From NCBI GenBank assembly GCA_025765615.1, contig JAIVFJ010000115.1, forward strand, positions 145,810 through 209,809: 64,000 nucleotides of DNA, read 5' to 3'. A program made the position numbers and the translations under genes. The notes under the pieces are model-generated. The model saw nothing but the letters and a program-made list of their open reading frames with translations. It was not told the DNA's origin and made no database searches. Positions 1 to 10,771 of the stretch are shown in pieces. The DNA is from Zopfochytrium polystomum (lineage: Eukaryota; Chytridiomycota; Chytridiomycetes; Chytridiales; Chytridiaceae). Each line of letters opens with the position of its first letter. The stretch's first letter is position 1.

Positions 1-738
1 GACAAGCGATACGGAGACTGCGACGGCTTCCCGCAGGACCCCAACATCAACATCGTCTACGGCTGCCGGGTGCCCGGGACCGTCGCCATCACGTTCGACG
101 ACGGGCCGTACACGACGATATCGACGATCGCCAACGCCTTCAAAGCCGCCGGCGCCCGCACGACCTTTTTCGTCAACGGCGACAACGCCGACTGCATCTT
201 CGACCACGCGGCGGCCCTCCTCGCCGCCTACACTGACGGCCACCAGATCGGCGCACACACGTGGAGCCACCCGGACATCGCCACGCTGTCCGAGGCCGAG
301 CTGCGGCGCGAGATGGGGCTGCTGGAGAGCGCGGTCAAGATGATTACGGGCGCGCGGCCGAATTTCTTTCGGCCGCCGTTCGGGTCGTACAACAAGACGT
401 CGGTGGACATTGTCGCGGACCTCGGGTACACGCACTTTGTGCTGTGGGACATGACGCCGCAGGAGACGTCGAACGGCAGGGACCAGAGCACGTCGGCGGA
501 CGTGAAGAATGAGAAGCAGACGTACAACGAGGCGGATCTGTCGGTGCCGCACATTTTCCTGCAGCACAGCCAGATCAAGAAGACCGTCTCCGACATGGTG
601 CCGTTCATTATTAGCTGGGCGCAGAGCAAAAATCTGTCGATGGTGACGGTCGCGGACTGTCTGGGAACCGGGGCGCCAAAGTACCGAGATGTTGGGCAGC
701 CGACGGCAAAAAATGCCAGCTGGACGTGCGATATTTAG
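1..738 (+). CDS. Chitin/polysaccharide deacetylase (NodB domain), 5' partial
   Basis: The reading frame is open from base 1, so the N-terminus lies outside the window; about 245 residues remain. The motifs of carbohydrate esterase family 4 appear in order: TFDDGP (motif 1, catalytic base and metal Asp), HTWSHPD (motif 2, metal-binding His pair), RPPFGSYN (motif 3), VLWDM (motif 4) and a C-terminal FLQHS (motif 5). The Cys just before VPGT and a late WTC fit the disulphides of secreted fungal chitin deacetylases. Members of this family remove acetyl groups from chitin in the cell wall, giving chitosan. The stop is TAG at 736-738. No intron is needed. Family assignment is secure; chitin as substrate is inferred from the fungal setting. 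Confidence 0.93.
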   Translation, partial: DKRYGDCDGFPQDPNINIVYGCRVPGTVAITFDDGPYTTISTIANAFKAAGARTTFFVNGDNADCIFDHAAALLAAYTDGHQIGAHTWSHPDIATLSEAELRREMGLLESAVKMITGARPNFFRPPFGSYNKTSVDIVADLGYTHFVLWDMTPQETSNGRDQSTSADVKNEKQTYNEADLSVPHIFLQHSQIKKTVSDMVPFIISWAQSKNLSMVTVADCLGTGAPKYRDVGQPTAKNASWTCDI

Positions 739-1462
739 TGTTAACTAATTTTTTATCTGTTTGGAAGGATACACTTGATGGCCCTCTTTGCTCATCTTCA
801 TGTTTGCCTTTATTGCCAGGACATTGCCCTTACCGGTGCCTTGGCTGCTGCGTTGAGTGATAAATTTCATAAATATAGGAGCGAACTCTGGAAGGTTCCA
901 AAGACCGTTGGAAGCCCCACTTTCATCCTGGTCAGCCTTCGAGCGAGGCATATTAAAAAATCATATTTTCTCGACAGCCGAGTTGGTTGCTTGTTGGTGC
1001 TGCTTGGAAAAACATAATGTGGTGGTTCCAAAGGTGATTCATCGCCTTTAACAATTATTCACAAGAAGTTATTCGTTCTTAGAGCCCCAGTCGTCTAATG
1101 GTCAGGACAACACCTTGCACGGTGGGAATCGGCGTTCAATTCGTCGTTGGGGCGAATCGGAACTTGTTACATTCGGTTGCGGAGTTTTCTTTGGCAATTG
1201 TCCGAGAGGAATTAGGCAGTTATTTCCAAGCAAATGCTATTGTGTCCAGTCCACCACGATCAATCGCCGTATTCTTGACAAACGTGTCCACAACTCGCTG
1301 TTTCTGCAGCTGCAGGACTCGAGCATTTTGTCGCTGATCTGCAAAAAACGTTGGGGGCCGGGCGTCAAGAAATACCTGGCCCATCGCGAACTGCAGTCAA
1401 ATAACCAACTTGGTTCAATGTTCAACCAACCCAAGCAAAAATAACAATCCCAACAAACCAAG
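739..1462. other. Intergenic region without a protein gene
   Basis: AT-rich 3' flank of the deacetylase followed by the 5' flank of the prenylcysteine oxidase-like gene. Apart from the tRNA-like sequence at 1084-1153 I see no gene. Short ORFs here have no recognisable content. Confidence 0.5.
1084..1153 (+). tRNA. tRNA-like sequence with a defective anticodon loop
   Basis: A cloverleaf can be drawn: acceptor GCCCCAG pairs with TTGGGGC, the D-arm is GTCTAATGGTCAGGAC, and the T-arm is CGGCG-TTCAATT-CGTCG. The anticodon arm is abnormal: CACC/GGTG closes a six-base loop TTGCAC instead of seven. The D-arm and CACC..CAC..GGTG layout resemble tRNA-Glu (UUC), and one lost base plus a T-to-G change would explain the loop. 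A shortened tRNA-Ala (UGC) is also possible. Probably a pseudo-tRNA. Confidence 0.45.
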
Positions 1463-3447
1463 ATGCCGTCGCAACAGCCGCCACAGCCGAAGCAGCAGCA
1501 GCAAGGGGCCGCCGCAGTCTCATCGTCGGACGAGCGCGCTCCACTCCTCCGATCGCGGCCGCTCGCCGCCAGGGCATCCTCACCCTCGCAACAGCAGCAA
1601 CTGCTGCAGCAGCAGAGGGGCTCTTCCGATGCCGATGCAGATCGCCGCACGACGACGACGCAAGACGCCCCTCGCCCTCGACCGCGCCGCCGCGGCCTCG
1701 CGTCCCTCCTCGCGCTGCTCGCCGCCCTCGCCACCGCCGCCGCCCTCGTCTACTTCACCACCACCGCGCCCCCCGCCGCGACCCCGCCCGCACCGCCCCC
1801 CTCCCCGCCCCGCTTCACCACCCCGTCCTCCGCCACCCCACGCATCGCCGTCGTCGGCCTCGGCGCCGCGGGCGCCTCCACCGCCTACTTCCTCGCCACC
1901 TGGTTCCCCAACGCCACCGTCACCGCCTTCGAGCGCTCCCTCCGCGTCGGCGGCCGCGCCCACCTCGTCGACATCCCCTCCCTCGTCGCGAATACGACCG
2001 TCCGCGCCGAATCCGGCGCGTCCATGTTCGTCGACGTCAACCGCCACCTCCTGTCCGCCGCGCGCGAGTTTGGCCTCGCGCTCGACAGCAACGACGACGA
2101 CGAAGGGAAAGCCGACGGCACGATGGGCGTCTTTGACGGCACGCGGTTCGTGTACCGCACCCGTGCGGGTGCGCCCTGGCGGAACGCGGCCGAGGGCCTG
2201 TGGAGGTGGGGCGCCGTGTCGATGTATAGGGGCAGGAGGATGGCGTTGGACGCCGCGGCGAGGTTTGCGAGGGCGTACGAGGCGGGCGACGCGTTGCCGA
2301 TGGCCGAGGAGTCGGTCGAGGGGATGCTCGAGAGGCTTGGGTTGGACGCGTTGGCGGCGCTGGAGGGGCGGGACGCGCTGCGGAGGGGCGGCGTCGGTGA
2401 GGCGTTTGTGACCGAGCTGATTGAGGTGAAATACGGGTTTTGTTTATAACGTGTTTGACTCACTGGTTTTTCATCATCTGTACCCTTTTTCCCACAAAAC
2501 AAGTCCCTCTCCCGCGTCAACTACGCGCAGAACCTGGACCTGAACGCCGCGGCGGCTCTCGTGTCGCTCGTTCCCATGTTTACCAAGACCATGTCGATCA
2601 AGGGCGGAAACGAGCTGATCTTCAAGGAGATGGCCTTGCGCAGTCTCGCCGAGATCCTAATGAACCGCACCGTGACCGAAATCGCCAAGGTGACGACCTC
2701 TGAGAACTCGGACGGCGTCGCGCAGACGGCGTACGCCGTGACCGACAGCAAGGGCGTGACCCGCGAGTTTGACGCTGTCGTGCTCGCTGTTCCCAACAAC
2801 AAGGTATTTTCACAGTGTGTTTTTAATATTTTCGATGCGGTCGTCGACTGACGGTCTTGTCCACGAAAAAAAAAAAAATAATAATAAAGGCGTCAAGCTC
2901 GATCAAATTCACGGGCCTCGCGGCGCCCAAAACAATCGACTTTATCCACCTGCACGTCACGTTCGTCACGGGCGTACTGAACCCCGAGTTCTTCAACCTC
3001 CCCGCCGGCTCCGCTCTGCCCTCCGTCATCCTCACTACTGCGACGTCGACGACGACGCCGTCGTCCGACGTGCGCTTCAACTCGATCGGCGTGCGCCACG
3101 CGTACAACCCAGCCGACGTCAACGGCACCGTCGGCCTGGCCGTCACGAAGCTGTTCTCGCACGTAGCCCTCGACGACGCGTACCTCGCCCGCGTCTACAG
3201 CGACGTGCGCGACGTCCGGCGGTACCAGTGGGACTCGTACCCGGTGCTGCGGCCGCCCGTGAGAGGCGACGGCGACGGCGCCGATGGAAAGACGGGGTAC
3301 CCCGACGTTGTGCTGGACCGCGCGGCGGGCGGAAGTGGCGGGGTCGTGCACGTGAACGCGTTCGAGGCGGCCGTGTCGACGATGGAGACGGAGACGGTGG
3401 CGGCGTTGAATGCGGTCGGAGTGCTGAGGGCGTGGTTTGGAGAGTGA
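1463..3447 (+). CDS. PCYOX1: Prenylcysteine oxidase/lyase-like FAD enzyme, three exons
   Basis: Exons 1463-2425, 2504-2803 and 2890-3447, joined in phase 0, give about 606 residues. The N-terminus is Gln/Ala/Ser-rich and followed by one membrane segment (about residues 71-90), suggesting a type II lumenal protein. An FAD-binding Rossmann motif follows (VVGLGAAGASTAYFLA), then GGRA and an ESGASMFV stretch. Exon 2 carries SRVNYAQN and a KGGNELI segment, exon 3 has FFNLPAGS, FNSIGV and the C-terminal NAFEAAVSTMETE, all placed as in prenylcysteine oxidases. These enzymes oxidise the thioether of farnesyl- or geranylgeranylcysteine released in the lysosome or vacuole. The long N-terminal extension with a membrane anchor is unusual compared with signal-peptide-bearing animal forms. 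Confidence 0.85.
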
Positions 3448-3888
3448 AGTGCGGGGTGGGGGGCGGTGCTGGGTACTAGGGGGGGTTTTTTTTGGCATCT
3501 CTTTCTTCTTTTGGTCAACTTCCCATTTTCGCTCTCCCCCGCCGGTCCCCGTACCTCTCGCCTCGTGACCTCTTGTTACCTCCTTCGTTTTTCTATCCCT
3601 ATCCGCCCCCACACTTGCGTCCTGGTCGGTCAACGCCGCCGGCTGTGTGTCCTGCATTTCTCTCTCTCTCTTATTTTTTTTCCCGAGCATGGATATTTGG
3701 TCCTCGATCGGAGCGCGACGTTGCGTTCTCGCTCCCTCCCTCTCCACCGCCGGGGCCTCGCTCAGGTGAATGCGTTTGTGTGGTTGTGGTTGGTGGTGTC
3801 CGCTCCACACGCGGGTCGGGGGGTTCATGTAGCCATACACATATTGAGCGCCGGTGACGCCAGCAGTGTCTGTCTGTCTGGCTGTCTA

Positions 3889-3919
<31 letters not shown>

Positions 3920-4223
3920 GCCCGCTCTCCCTTTCCTGTCGGAAGTTTCCGGCTTCTTCTCTCGTGCTCATGACGTTTCCCGACAATTCAACTGTTCAAT
4001 CGTTCAATCGTTCAATCATTCATTCCGAGTCACAAGGGCACAAGACCGGGTCCACTCTCTCTCTCGATCCCCTCTCTTTCTCTCGCCACTCACGCCGTAG
4101 TTACATAGATATTAATACCTCCTTCGTCTTCTTTTGTCCCTTCCCTCTCCATCGATCCATCCATCCATCCATCCATCCATCCATCCATCCATCCATCCAT
4201 CCATTCGTTACGCAGCAGCAGCA
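3448..4223. repeat. Intergenic region with TGTC, CAAT and CCAT microsatellites
   Basis: No gene seen. A (TGTC)n tract lies at about 3867-3920, GTTCAATC repeats at about 3992-4022, and a (CCAT)n tract at about 4150-4203 lies just upstream of the next start codon, so it probably forms part of that gene's 5' leader. Confidence 0.7.
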
Positions 4224-5453
4224 ATGGACCACCACAACAACGCCTGGTCGTCCGACCAGACCGCGCCGTCACGAGCAAACATGCTCTTCCCCCTCCTCCC
4301 CTTCGCCCACATCCTCCCGCACTGCGACGCCCGCTCCGCCCACGCCCTCTCCCGCGTCTCCAGGGACGTGCGCCGCGCCGCCGTCGCAGCCTCCCCGCTG
4401 CGCATCTTTGCCGCCGCCGTCAATCGCATCATCGTCGACGCTCCCTCCACCACCACCGCCGTCCACGACTGCCCACCGCCGCCGCCCCTCCTCCACGACC
4501 TGCCGTCCCCGCCATCCTCCCCGTCCTCCTCCCCGCCAGACCACCCGTCCTCCCCGCTCCACCGCCGCCTCCTACTCTCGCCACCACTACCACCCACCAC
4601 CCCGCCCGTCCACCCCGCCCTCGCGACCCTCCGCGCCCGCCTCGAGCACCGCGCCTGCGTCGCCAACGGCGGCGACCCCGGCCCCGACGCCCCGCTCCTC
4701 CCCCTCGCCACCCTCGTCCGCTGCGGCCCCGTCCGCCCCGACGTCGTCGCAAAACACATTGTCCTCCGATGCCGCCCCGGTTTCAACGAGATCCACGACG
4801 ACGACGACGACGGTGACGGTGGAAAACCGGCGGCGTTCCTGCACGTCTGGGAAACCAAGCGCGTCCGCTTTGGCGTCGCCGTCGAGGCCGCGCTGGACGT
4901 GGGCGGCCGCGGGCCGGTCGCGGACGTCCTCAGACGGACGGTCGGCGCGGCGGCGGCCGCCGTTGGCGGTGTTGAGCCGGTGAGCGCTGGCGCCCCTCGC
5001 CGCGGTGGAGGAGGGGGAGGAGGGATGCAAGTGTTCCGGGTCGCCGACGTGCGGCATGACGGCGTCGTCGCGGCGGCGGGGCTCGCCGAGGCGCTGGATC
5101 TGCTGTGTCCGCTTGGGACTGCTTCGTCGGCATCGGACTCTGGCGAGAGCGGTGGCGGGTGGCGGTCGTCGCGCGCGGCGGTGCGCGTGCTGCGCGAGCT
5201 GTGCGCGCGGTGGGAGCGGGAGGTCGGGGTGTGGAGGGGGGCCGTGGAGGAGGAGGAGGATGAGGAGGGCGACGGGGAGTCTGAAGAGGAGGCGGAAAGG
5301 GAAATCGGATTGCGGCCGGACGGGCCGAAGGAGCCGTGGGCGCCGTTTGCAGAGTGGGTGGGGCGGTCGGACGTTGCGCAGGTCGCCATGGACATGTTTG
5401 CGAGGGAACCGAAGCGGTTTGTGCGGTGGTGGGGCGAGCGCGTCGGGATCTGA
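4224..5453 (+). CDS. F-box-like protein of unknown function
   Basis: Single-exon frame of 409 residues from the ATG after the CCAT repeat; upstream in-frame codons come from the microsatellite. Residues about 21-50 ([20 protein letters not shown], then [11 protein letters not shown]) have the spacing of an F-box: Leu-Pro start, hydrophobic helix, Ser/Arg end. The middle is Pro/Ser/His-rich and low complexity, and an acidic Glu/Asp stretch (about residues 345-360) precedes a short C-terminal helix. If the F-box is real, the protein would recruit substrates to an SCF ubiquitin ligase. No substrate-binding repeat is visible. The F-box call is by pattern only, and low-complexity residues dominate the rest. 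Confidence 0.6.
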   Translation: MDHHNNAWSSDQTAPSRANMLFPLLPFAHILPHCDARSAHALSRVSRDVRRAAVAASPLRIFAAAVNRIIVDAPSTTTAVHDCPPPPPLLHDLPSPPSSPSSSPPDHPSSPLHRRLLLSPPLPPTTPPVHPALATLRARLEHRACVANGGDPGPDAPLLPLATLVRCGPVRPDVVAKHIVLRCRPGFNEIHDDDDDGDGGKPAAFLHVWETKRVRFGVAVEAALDVGGRGPVADVLRRTVGAAAAAVGGVEPVSAGAPRRGGGGGGGMQVFRVADVRHDGVVAAAGLAEALDLLCPLGTASSASDSGESGGGWRSSRAAVRVLRELCARWEREVGVWRGAVEEEEDEEGDGESEEEAEREIGLRPDGPKEPWAPFAEWVGRSDVAQVAMDMFAREPKRFVRWWGERVGI

Positions 5454-5696
5454 GTGAGGTGTGTGTGTCTGGTTGACGTTGACGTTATGTGAGGGATCGG
5501 AACTTTCAATTCGCGTGCTTGCCAGAGTCCATCTTTACCCAAGTTTTAAGTTTTATAATTTCTCTCTTAACTGCCTGCAACACCCAATGCCTGATGACTT
5601 GAATTAACGAACTTTGTGTGTGAAGCTGATCTCTGTTCGCGCGTTTGCTTTTTGGGTGGTGGACTGACTCTCACACCCGTCAACCCCAGTACACCC

Positions 5697-6866
5697 TCAC
5701 TCATTCCCCTTCCAACCCCCGCCCCACACGCCGGCAAACTTGTGCTCGACCAGCGCGTGCGGGTGGTCCACGCCGCCGGCGTGCGCGTGGTACGGCGAGA
5801 ACGACGTGATGCCCAGCACCGCCACATCGCCAAGCCTTACCCCTCCCGTGCGCAGGCCGCCGCGCCGCGCGCACTCGGCCTGCAGATCCCAGCCGCCGTT
5901 CCCGTCGCCGCCGCCGCCTCCACGCTCGAGGTACGCCGTCACGGCGGCGGTCCACGGCACGGGTCCCGTGACGCCGACGACGCCCTCGTCGACGCTCCCC
6001 AGCTGCGCGTCGCTCGCCGCCTCGATCCGCTCCACCACCCTCTCCACCGCCTCGCGCACCGCCGGATACCCCGGCGCCGCCGCCATCACCCACTGGCACA
6101 GCTGCACCCCTTCGGTCTTCCTGTCCGTGTCCCACTCCAACCCGGCCACGAACCTCACCCCGCCGTCGTTGCCGTCGTTCCCTTCACCCAGCACCGCCGC
6201 CACCCACCCGTCGACAGGCCGCAAACACACCGTGTCCGCGTCCGCGTAGACCCCGCCGTCGGCGAGGAGCACGAGGTAGCGGAAGAGATCGGTTTTCTGC
6301 ACGCGCTGCGGCAGCCGGGCGTACGCCTCGTGGACGCGGCCGGGGAAGCGGGCGAGGACGAAGGCGTCGGCGGACGCGTCGGTCCAGAGGATGTGGGTGT
6401 GGGACGGGTTGAGGGACGTCCACGAGTCGAGCCAGGCGAGGCGGACGGGCTCGATGAGGGTGCGGTTGGCGGTTTTCCAGGTTTGGTGGATGAGGCGGGG
6501 GATTGCGGGGGTGCCGCCGGGGTTGGGGGAGGGTGCGGGTGAGGGTGCGGGTGGAGGAGGAGGGGCGGGATCGCGGTCGTTGGGATCGCGGTCGTGTGTG
6601 AGGAGCTGCTGCGGCTGCTGGTGGTGGTGGTGGTGGTCCCTGGACCAGATGAGCGCGAGCAAGGTGGCGATGACGAGGGCGGCGGCGAGGGCGACGACGG
6701 CGCTGCGCCTGCTGCGGCGGGCGGCGGCGGCGGGGAAGAGGAAGAGGAGGCGCGCGCCGGTTGTCGGTGAGGAGGAGTAGGAGGAGTAGGAGGAGGAGGA
6801 GGAGGAGGAGGGGGAAGGCGAGGAGGGGGAAGACGCCAACGCCTTCGACGCCAAGACGCCGAGCAT
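5697..6866 (-). CDS. GT32 glycosyltransferase (OCH1-like), paralogue 1
   Basis: Intronless, 389 residues. A Ser-rich cytoplasmic tail is followed by one signal-anchor helix (about residues 56-74), a His/Gln/Pro stem and a GT32 catalytic domain. Landmarks: IPRLIHQTWK, LDSWTSLNP, VQKTDLFRYLVLLADGGVYA and the metal-binding DXD motif in YADADT. Family members such as yeast Och1 are Golgi type II enzymes that transfer mannose or related sugars from nucleotide donors in N-glycan or glycolipid synthesis. This is the most divergent of three GT32 genes in the window (others at 10772 and 12581), all on the same strand. Substrate cannot be inferred. The gene converges with the F-box-like gene across a 243-base gap. 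Confidence 0.9.
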   Translation of the reverse strand: MLGVLASKALASSPSSPSPSSSSSSSYSSYSSSPTTGARLLFLFPAAAARRSRRSAVVALAAALVIATLLALIWSRDHHHHHQQPQQLLTHDRDPNDRDPAPPPPPAPSPAPSPNPGGTPAIPRLIHQTWKTANRTLIEPVRLAWLDSWTSLNPSHTHILWTDASADAFVLARFPGRVHEAYARLPQRVQKTDLFRYLVLLADGGVYADADTVCLRPVDGWVAAVLGEGNDGNDGGVRFVAGLEWDTDRKTEGVQLCQWVMAAAPGYPAVREAVERVVERIEAASDAQLGSVDEGVVGVTGPVPWTAAVTAYLERGGGGGDGNGGWDLQAECARRGGLRTGGVRLGDVAVLGITSFSPYHAHAGGVDHPHALVEHKFAGVWGGGWKGNE

Positions 6867-8216
6867 TTTTTTTTTTTTTCTTTTTTCTTTTTTCCTTTTT
6901 GTTTTTTGCTTCCTGATCGATCGGTGGGTGGAAGTGTTTTGCTAATCGAAAGGTTTGGCGAGACCAACCGACCGACAGACAGAGAGCAGCCCCCAACCGA
7001 AAAGGAGAGAAAGCAAAAAAAGCACACTCCGCTCAACTCCGCAACAGAATGAAAGAAGAATATCATAAAAAAAAAAAAAAACGAAAGGCAAGACAGAAAT
7101 AGGCTCTCCACCACAACCCTCAATTTATTATTTGAGACAGGGCTGCCGTTCGTTTGGGACAACAAGAACCCACTCCAACACCGTCTGGAGAGCGCCGCGC
7201 GACGCATAAATCGGTGAAACAAGAGACGGCGCGCGACACCTTGATTTGATAGTTTAATCATACTTGGGTTCTCAGAATCCCTTCGGTTTTGGAAGGGGCA
7301 TGTGGTGATTATATTAGAAAAAGAGAATCAAGGCCATTTGGTTTTTGTCATGATTACCGCTGTATTCGTATAGTGGTTAGTACGCCTCGTTGTGGCCGAG
7401 GAAACGGTGGTTCGATTCCACCATACAGCAGAGCGAAACTCCAGCATCTCGACTGTAAACGTCGCATCCCGGAAAATTGGAATGGAGAATACCAAATAGG
7501 TTATTTCGAGGCAACGATCAAACTCTTCCTGAGATCGCAAGATATGAAATGAAGTTGCGTGTATGATTACACTTCATGATATTCCAATCGTCTTTCCTTT
7601 TTTCTGAGTTTTTTCATTAAAAAAGAGCAAGACGGCCGGTCGAGCGGCAGGTACTAACCATGAAAAGCGACTTTACTTGACTTTTAATGAAACTTTTGCT
7701 GCGGCGGCGGCGGGGCAGACACCTCTTCTCGCCCGCGTGATGGGCGCTGCATTGCACACCGGTACCGACCTGGACATGGGGTAGTCTTCGACAATGCCCG
7801 CAGAAATTTTGTTTCGCGTGTCGACGCCAGCGACAGAGGGCTATTGTATGCTGCTCGGCATGGTGAAATAGCGGAAGATTCTTACTGACTGAAAGCGTGG
7901 GAGGACGACGCCAACCGACCGTGTAGGTTAGGGTTTCGACAGACGCCAAGATTCAGGTGGGCGTTGAATAAGTTGCCAAGCCGCAGACCGAGAGAAGTGG
8001 GCAGGCTTTACGCTTACTACATCACTTCAATAAGTTTAATTCAGCAAGTTCAAACTTCCGACAACAAAATCGAAAATAGGCTATGAGGGCCATCCAAATA
8101 TATTTCAAACAATTGTTGATGTCAGGTGGGTAAAACAAAAGAAAAAAAATATTGAAACATGATGTATAAGGATGTTCCTTCCGCCCTCCCTCTCAGTCAA
8201 AATTGGTGCACTTTTT
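6867..8216. other. Intergenic region containing tRNA-His
   Basis: 5' flank of GT32 paralogue 1 (T-rich and A-rich tracts at 6867-7080), tRNA-His at 7359-7430, then about 780 bases without a convincing gene up to the end of the actin gene. Confidence 0.5.
7359..7430 (+). tRNA. tRNA-His (GTG)
   Basis: Complete cloverleaf: acceptor GCTGTAT/ATACAGC with discriminator A, D-arm GTATAGTGGTTAGTAC, anticodon arm CCTCG-TTGTGGC-CGAGG with anticodon GTG, and a T-arm with loop TTCGATT. No intron. The extra 5' G needed by histidyl-tRNA synthetase is not encoded, as usual for nuclear tRNA-His. Confidence 0.96.
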
Positions 8217-9510
8217 TCACTGGCATTTGCGGTGCACAATCCCCGGCCCGCTCTCATCGTACTCCTGCTTCGACACCCACATCTGCTGGAACGTCGACAG
8301 CGACGCCAAAATCGACCCCCCGATCCACACGCTGTACTTCCGCTCCGGCGGAGCCACGACCTTAATCTTCATCGACGACGGCGCAAGCTGCGTCAGCTCC
8401 TTGTGCATGTGGTCCGGCAACCCCGGGTACATTGTCGTTCCGCCCGACAGCACCACGTTGCCGTACAGCTCCTTGCGCACGTCCATGTCGCACTTGAGGA
8501 TCGAGTTGTACGTCGTCTCGGCGATGCCGGCCGCCTCGAGGCCGAGCAGGGACGGCTGGAACAGCGCCTCGGGCGCTTTGAAGCGCTCGCTGCCGATCGT
8601 GAGGATTTGTCCGTCGGGAAGTTCGTAGGATTTTTCGAGGGAGAGCGAGCTGTTGGCGACGTTCATTTCTTGGTCGTAGTCCAGGGCCACGTAGCAGAGC
8701 TTTTCTTTGATGTCGCGGACGATTTCGAGCTCGGCAGAGTTGTTGAAGGAGTAGCCGCGGTCCATGAGGATGCGGCGGAGGTGCTCGGTTAGGTCGCGGC
8801 CGGCGAGGTTGATGCGTTGGATTGCGTGCGACATCTGAGTGTTTAACCTGGTCGGTGAGCAAAGGAAACCGCTAGCGTAAAGGGAGAAATATAAAAACGA
8901 GTAATACATACCGAGTATCCCTCATAAATTGGGACAACATGCGAAACTCCGTCGCCAGAGTCCATGACGATGCCCGTCGTTCGACCAGAAGCGTAGAGGG
9001 AAAGCACGGCTTGGATGGACACGTAGAAGGCAGGGACGTTGAAGGTTTCAAACATGATTTGGGTCATCTTTTCGCGGTTGGCCTTGGGGTTGAGCGGAGC
9101 CTCAGTGAGGAGGACAGGGTGCTCCTCTGGCGGTGCGCGAAGCTCGTTGTAAAAGGTGTGGTGCCTGGCAAATCATATTGAGCCATTAGCAATGACTGGG
9201 TGGGTGGATGGACGGTCGGGTAAAACGTCTATAAAAGAACCTCGACGGCTCACCAAATCTTCTCCATGTCGTCCCAATTTGTGACAACGCCGTGCTCGAT
9301 CGGGTACCGCAGCGACAGGATACCGCGCTTCGACTGAGCCTCGTCGCCAACGAACGAGTCCTTTTCCGCCATGCCGATCATGGCGCCTTGGTAGCGAGGA
9401 CGACCCACGATGGCCGGGAAGACGGACCGCGGGGCGTCTTCGCCGCCGAAACCGGCCTTGCACATGCCGGAGCCGTTGTCGATAACCAGGGCGGCGACGT
9501 CGTCGAGCAT
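8217..9510 (-). CDS. Actin, divergent paralogue of conventional actin
   Basis: Three exons, 9254-9510, 8912-9164 and 8217-8834 (minus strand), give exactly 375 residues, the length of conventional actin. Nucleotide-binding loops are intact ([11 protein letters not shown] and DSGDGVSH), as are [17 protein letters not shown] with His73, the central GGTTMYPG and [21 protein letters not shown]. Substitutions fall at positions that are otherwise nearly fixed: residue 40 in the DNase-I loop is Tyr instead of His (RPRYQG), the loop reads GMAEKDSF, and the last residue is Gln instead of Phe (HRKCQ). Introns of 77 and 158 bases have standard GT-AG ends. It should still polymerise in principle. Whether it is the main actin or a specialised isoform cannot be told here. 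Confidence 0.95.
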
Positions 9511-9595
9511 TTTTTTTTGTTCTTGGCGACTCTGGAAGAGTTTGAAATGGATTGAACTAGATGAGTTGATGTGCGTATTGGACCGATAGTCTTTT

Positions 9596-9605
9596 GTTTA
9601 TATAT
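9596..9605 (-). promoter_or_regulatory. TATA box of the actin gene
   Basis: The minus strand reads ATATATAAAC about 90 bases upstream of the actin ATG, a usual position for a fungal core promoter. Confidence 0.6.
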
Positions 9606-10301
9606 CGCTGTGGGCGTCTCGCGTGGATGTTTCCTTTGCTTGTGTCCGGTGGGGTGGGACGGGCTGCGGACAGGGGGTTTCCCTTCTACATTTGGCCGCA
9701 ACCTCCACCCCTATCTTCCCACTTGAACACTCCTTGATGGGTCGTTGTTGAGTGAGTGAGTGCCTGTGCCCACAGGTTAATTCGTCCGCTCCTTGGTGCT
9801 GGGCGAATCTGTCGCTCTGACGAAATGATGAAAATCCACCCCCCTTTTTTCTTTCACAAGAAAAAGCAAATTGGCTTTGCCACATCCATGACTTCATCCT
9901 TTTTCTCGGACGGTTCGATTAGAGCGGCGTCCGAACGGACGAATGCATGGATGGACACACCGAATACTTTTCATGACTACCTCGAGCACAATCAGCTCGG
10001 CTGACTGCGAATCGTTCGATCCCCGCCAATACAGTTAGCGTGATCGTCTCAACAAGCACAGTGAGTGCCGTCTCGAGCACCCCGGCCACGCACACACCTC
10101 CACAGTGATGGCTGCACCAAGCGAAAGGGAGGCTGTACGAGTACCTGTTTTTGGAGTCCAACGCGTCGACGGATGAGAAAGAGGGAGGGTATCCGGTCCG
10201 TCGGCGAGAAATCTCGCGCTTGTTTGGGCAGCCAATGTGAATCTCGCTAGCCTAAATCACCGGGCGGGTGTCTCAGTGTCATGGTGCCACGAATGGGCCG
10301 A

Positions 10302-10309
10302 TGACGTCA
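10302..10309. promoter_or_regulatory. CRE-like palindrome TGACGTCA
   Basis: Perfect eight-base bZIP (CREB/ATF) consensus. It lies about 800 bases upstream of the actin start. One occurrence can arise by chance, so function is only suggested. Confidence 0.3.
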
Positions 10310-10771
10310 ATTGTTACCCCATGACTCTCGTGCCGTTTCGCGGAAAAGGTCCGCGCCCAGACCGCACGCCGGGACTCACATAGATGTGGGGCGCGGGTCT
10401 CTTTCGGTTTTTGGACGCTCTGGATTGGACTCTTTCTTATTCTCTACATGGCACGGCCAGAGGCAAATTTGACGAAACTTGGGTGAACGATGGGTGGTCA
10501 AGGGTGTGTGATCTTGGGAGGCATAAACAACCTGATTTCAATATTGGTCTCAACGTTGACCGTTCTTCCTTGAACAAAATGCCTGTGAAGCTGCCGAGTG
10601 TTCCTAGTGTGATGCAGGACTTTATATTTATCTTTTCAATGTGTTCCAAAAGGAAACGAAAAATAAAGAAAGAAGGAATGGGGCATCGACGGCTCCGAAC
10701 AAATAGAGAGATAGAGAGATAGAGAGATAGAGAAGAAAAAACACGAGCGAGGCAAAGACATTGTCATGTTT

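Larger units (their letters stand above)
9511..10771. other. Intergenic region, actin promoter side
   Basis: About 1.26 kb without a gene. It holds the actin TATA box, a palindromic TGACGTCA (CRE/ATF-type site) at 10302-10309, and a GAGATA repeat at about 10706-10733. Confidence 0.5.

Noticed and set aside
3466..4983. 505-residue ORF overlapping the F-box-like gene
   Set aside because: Its content is frame-shifted microsatellite and Pro/Ser/Arg low complexity from the F-box-like gene read in the wrong frame.
9990..10025. Second tRNA suggested by GTTCGATCCCCGCC
   Set aside because: Only a T-arm-like piece is present; no matching acceptor or anticodon arm could be drawn.
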